64,000 bases of DNA from Isoetes taiwanensis (Eukaryota; Streptophyta; Lycopodiopsida; Isoetales; Isoetaceae). Under the pieces are notes generated by a model that had not been told where the DNA came from, made no database searches, and saw only the letters and a program-made list of their open reading frames with translations. The position numbers and the translations under genes are program-made. How positions within the stretch are numbered: position 1 is the stretch's first letter; each line of letters opens with the position of its first letter. Positions 58,698 to 64,000 of the stretch are shown piece after piece. Where the stretch lies: assembly GCA_021234155.1 (NCBI GenBank), contig JAJEKV010000192.1:1-64000 (forward strand). The letters run 5' to 3'.

Positions 58698-59650
58698 CAA
58701 GGCCATTTTTAAATGGTGGCACATCATGTCCATCTTCAAAATGTTTGGCAAGCAATTTTGGGTACGAATCCCACTCAACATTGATGACTACCATCTGCAT
58801 TGGTGTAGGAATCAAAAAATTAGTTTATGTTACTTATGTTCTTCTATGTAAATCTAAATCCCTCCCCCCCCCAAAAAAAAAATATAATGTTAAGATAATG
58901 TTAAAGGTTAAAGGTAATGTTAGTTTATGTTATCCTATTGTCTTTGATATTTTTGAGTTGGACATATTAGGAGATAGAGTATAAAACATGTTGGAGAACA
59001 AAATATGTGTTTTGAGTTACATTTGTATATAAATATGGTTGGGGTGTAGTATCTTTATTTCGAGTTCAATTTGTAGTATATGTTGTAGTGAGGAAGTGTA
59101 TCAAAATATGATTGAGCAAACCGTGTTTTGTCATCTACTTATGAAAATAGAAATTCGATAACAATTTAAAATTGAAAAATTGTGTTATGTTTTATGTTGC
59201 GATCCAAATTCCAGCTGCAAAAATACTTTAATATTTAGAGAAACATTAATTAATATTATTGAGAAGCTATTAAAACAGACAATCAAGCTCAAAGATGCAA
59301 AGAACATAGTAAAAAATAAAAAAGATGCAAAGAATTTAGTAAAGAATAAAATGAGATAAATCCGAATCTACTTATAAAACGCCCTTAAAAATGCAAGATA
59401 AATCAAACGTTTAGATAATTCCTCCTTACTCTGTTACCCTGTTGTTTTGCTCGTTTCTTTGTTGCCTTATTAAAAAGATTGTTACCCCTGTTGAATGTGA
59501 AGAGCCCGTATTAATATTATCGAAATGACAGAAAAAAAGGAAAGAACAAATGGAGTTTAGGGTTCAGGGTTCTATTATGCACACGTTTACTCCATATCAT
59601 GACACTGGAAAAGGAAGGACAAATGGAGTTTAAAGAAAAACGAAATTTCA
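58698..59650. other. AT-rich unassigned DNA
   Basis: No gene is recognised. It includes a C8/A9 homopolymer junction near 58863-58880 and a small repeat of GGACAAATGGAGTTTA near 59545, 59613 and 59645. Confidence 0.3.
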
Positions 59651-59858
59651 AATGGAGTTTAAAGTGACAGACCAGAACAATAAGATGACAGAAAAATTGT
59701 TGCAGAGAAAGCTCCAACTCCACGGCTTATCTGGAAACAAAGAAAAAAATAAAGTAGACTTAGCTTTATTTCGGCTATCAGTAAATTATAAACAACAATG
59801 CGCTCCCATGTCTATTGAATTTGCTGACTCAAAATCTGAAGAAAAGCATGAAGAAAGA

Positions 59859-60062
59859 GGCTTGCTGACCATTTCAAATATTACTGCAGGAAACAAAGAT
59901 CAAATCCAGGTAAAGAATTGGTTCAGTGATTTAATTCTTAAAATCACTGAGTTCTTCTAAATGGGCGATCTAGGCTGTCATTGATGCAAATATTATACCT
60001 CCTTTGATTCAACTGCTTTCCACGGCTGAGTTTGATATCAAGAAAGAAGCTGCATGGGGCAA
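59859..60062 (+). pseudogene. Importin-alpha fragment (two exon pieces with intron)
   Basis: The first piece ends LTISNITAGNKDQIQ at 59909. A 64-bp GT...AG intron (59910-59973) follows. The second piece is AVIDANIIPPLIQLL, then STAEFDIKKEAAW, to 60057. This is the armadillo-repeat sequence around repeats 7-8 of plant importin alpha, the nuclear-import adaptor, and the intron falls inside the conserved QAVI junction. Similarity stops after TGGGCAAT with one extra G. Upstream (59652-59858) and downstream frames do not continue the armadillo array. It is therefore an isolated gene fragment, not a gene, either captured by a mobile element or left after deletion. Confidence 0.85.
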
Positions 60063-60621
60063 TGACCTCCCTGTTTGGCTAGCTTGCTGGCCATTAAAAA
60101 ATAGCGCATCCTATCAGCACATCCTATCAATATGCCGTTGCCTGCCATCTGTATTGATGGCAAGAAGAAATGTTTCCCAATTTCTGCATGATATTTCGCT
60201 TCAGAGCCATGGCAAAGAGTTAATACAGGCACTGAGACAATATGAGGGAATATTGGAATCGCATATCTCTGGACTGGTCACGGAGGCTAAGAAAGAGCAA
60301 ACGGATGTTATTCAAAGTACATCGTGACAGGGTTTTGGCTGAGCACCATCGTGACAGGGTTTCAAACACATCATTGTCTCAATTTTTGCAGGATACTTTT
60401 GCAGGATTCATGTACCGCCCAATTTTTGCTACAGATGAGACAATTTTTGTAGGATATCACCGCCCAACTGTATTTCATTTGAGACTGCTTGCAAACGTAG
60501 TAACTTTTCAAGGCCTATTCTTGCAAAGTTTAAAAGAGATGCAGCAAAGCTTAGGGTCGTGCAAACACAGAGGTGCTCTTAAAGGCCAAAAAATACAGTT
60601 GGGCGGTGATATCATACAGTC
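60063..60621 (+). other. Open but unrecognised stretch after the importin fragment
   Basis: Overlapping plus-strand frames (60004-60327 and 60242-60637) contain plausible protein text such as RRNVSQFLHDISLQSHGKEL and LLANVVTFQGLFLQSLKEMQ, but match no family I know. A short duplication CATCGTGACAGGGTTT occurs at about 60320 and 60347. It may consist of further captured exons. Similarity to the gypsy element starts at 60622. Confidence 0.35.
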
Positions 60622-61533
60622 TCAATCCACCTCATAGACCTTGCATAAGACATTTCTTATGACTCCCATAGGCTGCACCTTCATTTGATTGAATGCTTTG
60701 AGCATCATAGTTGTCGGTTCCATCATTTTTAATCCAACTTGAAGCATTATATGGTAAGGCATTACATTCACTCCACTGCCGGTATCTATGTTGGCATCTT
60801 TGATTAAATATCCATTGATACTCACATCATAAAGAAATGGCCCTGGATCCTTGGATTGCCGGGCTGGTGGCTCCATTCTACTCTTATTGGTATCATTTGA
60901 GATGATTTGTTAGACTGAAATTTCTGATTTTGTTCTTCCTCCTAACTCTTGCAACAAATTGGGAGAATAATGCATCAATTGCTCAAGAGTAAGTGTGACT
61001 TTAGTGGCCAAAACTTGGCTGATCACATCATCTTCATTTTGAATTTCCTCATCCACCATAGGAGGTATCACTATGGGCTGATTTTCTTCTATAGACTGAA
61101 ATTGTTCTGTGAGTAGCACATTGAATTGCACCTTCTTAGGTGCTGATACCTTCAAAGCTTGTCCCTTCAAAGCCTTTGGAAAAGGGGTCTTAGTCTTCTC
61201 CGCAATTGGCACTACTCTTGGTTCTTGCACCACCTTTTGTGATCTTGTAACCGCATTTACTTCTCCAATCTCTTCTTCTTGCTGAAATGGGTCACTGTCT
61301 ACCTCAACAAATCCACAATTTACTACTGATTTTGCCTTTACTTGTTTCTTAAGCTCCTCAATAAGAGCCTTAACTTGAGGATTATCAATGTACTTTGTAT
61401 CTTGAATGCGAACATCATTATTAGGAAGAGGTACTGATTCACACTTGCTGCCTTGGTGGATACTTGTTGGTTGCCCATTCCGGTTTCCCATGAATTTTCC
61501 AACAAGTACTCTCATCATGCTTGAATTTATCAC
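60622..61533 (-). pseudogene. Gypsy gag-pol linker and retropepsin
   Basis: 61533-60910 is a hydrophilic linker (KALIEELKKQVKAK, EEEIGEVNAVTRSQK). After a stop, 60876-60622 contains PFLYDVSINGYLIKDANIDTGSG, where D-T-G-S-G is the catalytic loop of the retroviral-type aspartic protease. The sequence then reaches VLCKVYEVD and a stop. The usual second flap and the start of the reverse transcriptase are missing. Confidence 0.82.
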
Positions 61534-61591
61534 ATAACTTGCAATACAAATGAGCCTTACTTGAATACCATTCCTGTTTTGGCTGCACCAT

Positions 61592-62757
61592 TTATGTGGA
61601 ACTCATTGAAGCTTGTTGGGCAATTGGAGCTTGTGGCATCATTGGAACTTGTGGTATGATAGGTGCTGCTTGCATTGGTTGAATAGGAATAGGTGGTGCT
61701 TCTTGCATAACAGCAAATACCAGATTGGCCCTCTCAAAGAATCTCTTCTCCCTACATTCTTGATCATTATGGCCCTTTATTTGGCATCTTGAGCAGAATT
61801 TCAGCAATCTACATGTAGTATCAGAATGTCTAATAGACCCACAATACTCACAAGTAATAAACTGCACCTCCCTTGGCTTCTCACCAATTATAAGCTTAGA
61901 AATCTTGGCTGCAATATCCCCTGTTTTATGCTCTGGAGCAGCAACTTCATGAATGTATCCCAACTTATCTTCAGCCTTGAGAGCATACTTTTGTGCCTCT
62001 AACAATGTTGTAGGTTGTTTAGCCTTCACCTTATGAGCAATAGCTCGTTTCAGCCCCTTTACATACCATTGAATATCCATTTCATCATTCCTTGCAATCT
62101 TCCAATGAACCACGGCTTTGAGAATCGCAATGTACCTCTGATTATACTCTCTAATTGATTCGTCTTCCTTTTGTGTGAAATTTGTGCACCTTTCCATAGT
62201 CTTATCCTTATCATGGACTTCTTGATAATTAGCAATGAATGCTTCCTTTAATTCATGATATGTCATAGTATTTGGCTGGGTTTGTGCCCATTCCTCCACT
62301 GAATCTTGCAAAGAACTATGAAACCAAAGCAAATAATCACCAGCGGTAACTTACATTGCTGGCAATACCTCTCAAACTTCACAATATGCTTCAAAGGATC
62401 CCAATCTACGAGATTATCAAACTTGGGAATCCCCATTGTCTGAAAACCCCATACCATAGGTGGTAATACAGCCATCTCTGCCTCTTCTTGGGTTTCTTGA
62501 AATTGGAAAAACGAAATTGAATCTCCCTTCAATTTGAAAAACGAAATTGGATTACCTTCTAGATCGGTAAATGGAATCAAAACCTCCTGGATCTGAGAAT
62601 TAGACTTCAGATCTGCTCCCAAATCTAAAAACGAAATTGAATCTTGATGCTTTGAGCCCAAAGATTGACTCACCGGTCCCCTTCTTGTTACGATGGAGCT
62701 TACTTCTCTTGGGCATAAAACTATGCTCCCCTTGTCAAATTTTGCCCTGCAAATCAA
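61592..62757 (-). pseudogene. Gypsy gag with two zinc knuckles
   Basis: The N-terminal part (from 62757) reads to FERYCQQCKL. A frameshift at about 62335 leads into LLWFHSSLQDSVEEWAQTQP and FTQKEDESIREYNQRYIAIL, the Retrotrans_gag core. Two CCHC zinc knuckles follow, CEYCGSIRHSDTTC and CSRCQIKGHNDQEC, both with intact C-x2-C-x4-H-x4-C spacing. A proline/glutamine-rich tail ends at 61592. Gag packages the element RNA. The N-terminal region contains short repeats of AACGAAATTG(A/G)AT that encode SISFF-like motifs. Confidence 0.88.
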
Positions 62758-62880
62758 TTACGGCAAAATCCCCTTCACACAAAAAATTGCTCCTTCCTCA
62801 ATGGTGTCGTTCTTTACCGACGATCACCAATACCAATGGTAACAACTCCTTTTTCAATGGAAATTCTTGCCGATCAATGG

Positions 62881-62903
62881 TCTGTCGAGCACTGTGGTCG
62901 CCA
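62881..62903 (-). other. Putative primer binding site (tRNA-Arg type)
   Basis: Three bases inside the inferred LTR end, the minus strand reads TGGCGACCACAGTGC. TGG is the complement of the tRNA CCA end, and TGGCGAC is what several plant gypsy lineages use to prime from tRNA-Arg. Position and orientation fit the gag that follows. The identity of the tRNA is inferred. Confidence 0.6.
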
Positions 62904-63179
62904 AATTGTTAGAGCCTGAACTCTAACCTTGCAAGAAGGATGAAAAACCCAATACTCCAAGCTTCAATTTACCCAATCTATGCAATGCACAACACAAAGA
63001 ATCATCATCTCCATAGCTAGATCAAGCAGAATACTCCCTCTCAATACACCGTCTCCCTCTGTTCTTCTCTCTCTACTCAGATAACACTGTGATGATCATG
63101 GATACGTGCAAATATCCTGCACGCGTGCATGTGCATATATCACTCCATATACGGTATACTGTCTTCTATACCACCTCAA

Positions 63180-63255
63180 TAATGGTGAGTGTGGTTAGTG
63201 TGGTGAGTGGTGACGAGTGTGGTGAGTGGTGACAAGTGTGGTGAGTGGTGACCAC
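63180..63255. repeat. GGTGAGTGGTGAC minisatellite
   Basis: GTGTGGTGAGTGGTGAC(G/A)A is repeated about 3-4 times head to tail. It lies inside the putative LTR. Confidence 0.85.
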
Positions 63256-63434
63256 CCCAACACTAGCTGTGCCGTTGCAAATCCGATGAACAATAAGCAG
63301 ATTAGAACCACCCACTTCCTCGCTTCTGCCACAGCCATGGTTTATGCTCTGCTTTTGCAATACAAACCCTTTTTGTAAAGTTTTGGCCCTGTTCATACAC
63401 ATAAAAAATGATGCCCATATCCTCCTTAAAATCC

Positions 63435-63965
63435 CCCATAAAAAACCCCTTAAAATCCCCCTTTTCGTGGAATGGACATGATTTTCAGAAATGGGGTATT
63501 TGGCCACAATCCCCCGTTGTGATTTTGTAGATTAATATCCCCTTATTTGAATTTTTTTTATATCCCCCATTGCCATATGCAATGGTCATACCCCTTTTCT
63601 CACAAATAATGTTCATACCCCTTTTTAGGAACAATCCCCCTTTGTGATTTTGTAGTTTAATATACCCTTATTCCGTTCATATCCCTTATTCCGTTCATAC
63701 CCCTCTTCTCAACCATCCTCCTTTTATGTTTAATATCCCCTTATTCCGTTCATACCCCTTTTATGTTTATACTCCTTTTCTGTTCATACTCTTTTTATGT
63801 TTAATATCCCCTTATTCCGTTCATACCCCTATCGTGATTTTGTGTTTAATATCCCCTTATTCCATTCATACCCCTCTTCTCAACCATCCCCTTTTGTGAC
63901 TTTGTATTTAATATCCCGTACTTGGTTAATACCCTTTTCTCAACAATCCCCCTTTTTTATTTTGT
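63435..63965. repeat. TATCCCCTTATTCCGTTCATACCCC repeats in the LTR
   Basis: Blocks of AATATCCCCTTATTCCGTT, CATACCCCTTTTCTCAACAA and TCCCCCTTTTGTGATTTTGTA recur in varying order across about 530 bp, with at least five copies of the TTATTCC(G/A)TTCATA core. It is non-coding. Confidence 0.85.
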
Positions 63966-64000
63966 AGTTTTATTTTGTAGTTTACTTAGATCAGATAATA

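Larger units (their letters stand above)
60622..64000 (-). mobile_element. Ty3/gypsy retrotransposon, 5' part (LTR, gag, protease)
   Basis: Read on the minus strand: LTR from beyond the window edge to 62907, primer binding site 62903-62881, gag (62757-61592), a linker (61533-60910) and retropepsin (60876-60622). Reverse transcriptase, RNase H, integrase and the 3' LTR are absent: similarity stops at 60622 beside the importin fragment. The copy is therefore truncated by deletion or recombination as well as by frameshifts. Confidence 0.85.
62907..64000 (-). mobile_element. 5' LTR, inner part, cut by the window edge
   Basis: The LTR boundary is placed at 62907 because the minus strand ends ...CTCTAACA directly before the primer binding site. 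The boundary bases form a GTTAGAG...CTCTAAC inverted pair (62908-62928). At least 1.09 kb of LTR lies in the window. The outer end and target duplication lie outside it, and no 3' LTR is present to confirm the limits. Confidence 0.55.

Overview
The window reads as nuclear DNA of a land plant. It is AT-rich and intron-bearing, is dominated by decayed transposable elements and minisatellites, and holds one clearly recognisable host gene. That gene is a multi-exon homologue of the plastid-envelope mechanosensitive channels MSL2/MSL3 (minus strand, about 23.6-28.1 kb). A two-exon importin-alpha fragment (about 59.9-60.06 kb) also points to a plant. Several features would suit a fern or other non-seed plant: a large repeat-rich intergenic space, a DUF7869-type protein relic, a Helitron and an L1 LINE. 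That placement is an inference and the species cannot be fixed from the sequence alone.

Layout. 1-11.6 kb is mostly unrecognised intergenic DNA, with a 64-bp hairpin-bearing minisatellite (1.9-2.45 kb), a 'TTAGCACACA' array and a 300-bp pyrimidine-rich tract. 11.66-16.23 kb carries about 31 copies of a palindromic box (GGTATAAATTTATACC and variants), mostly in four clusters separated by non-repetitive DNA. 17.3-19.2 kb is a frameshifted relic of a DUF7869-like protein. 20.5-23.3 kb has small tandem duplications. 23.6-28.1 kb is the MSL gene. Its channel core is intact, but its conserved C-terminal tail lies beyond in-frame stops.

29.0-37.13 kb is a 5'-truncated L1-type LINE ending in 21 A residues. 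ORF2 is interrupted twice: by a 707-bp hAT-like non-autonomous element with an 8-bp target duplication, and by a 1.4-kb insertion also flanked by an 8-bp duplication. 40.5-48.3 kb, minus strand, is a decayed Helitron coding region (Rep/HUH plus PIF1-like helicase). Its helicase is split by about 3.7 kb of foreign DNA.

50.0-58.7 kb is a non-coding repeat complex built from 1.1-1.7 kb units. It is flanked by two copies of a 141-bp segment that contains a TATA-like motif. 59.86-60.06 kb is the importin-alpha fragment. 60.6 kb to the end is the gag/protease part of a Ty3/gypsy element on the minus strand, with a putative tRNA-Arg-type primer binding site and the inner part of its 5' LTR.

The genes do not form a pathway. 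The functional story is one plastid osmotic-stress channel gene, possibly decaying, set in nested layers of mobile elements. The nesting gives a relative chronology: LINE first, then the hAT-like and 1.4-kb insertions into it; Helitron first, then the 3.7-kb insertion.
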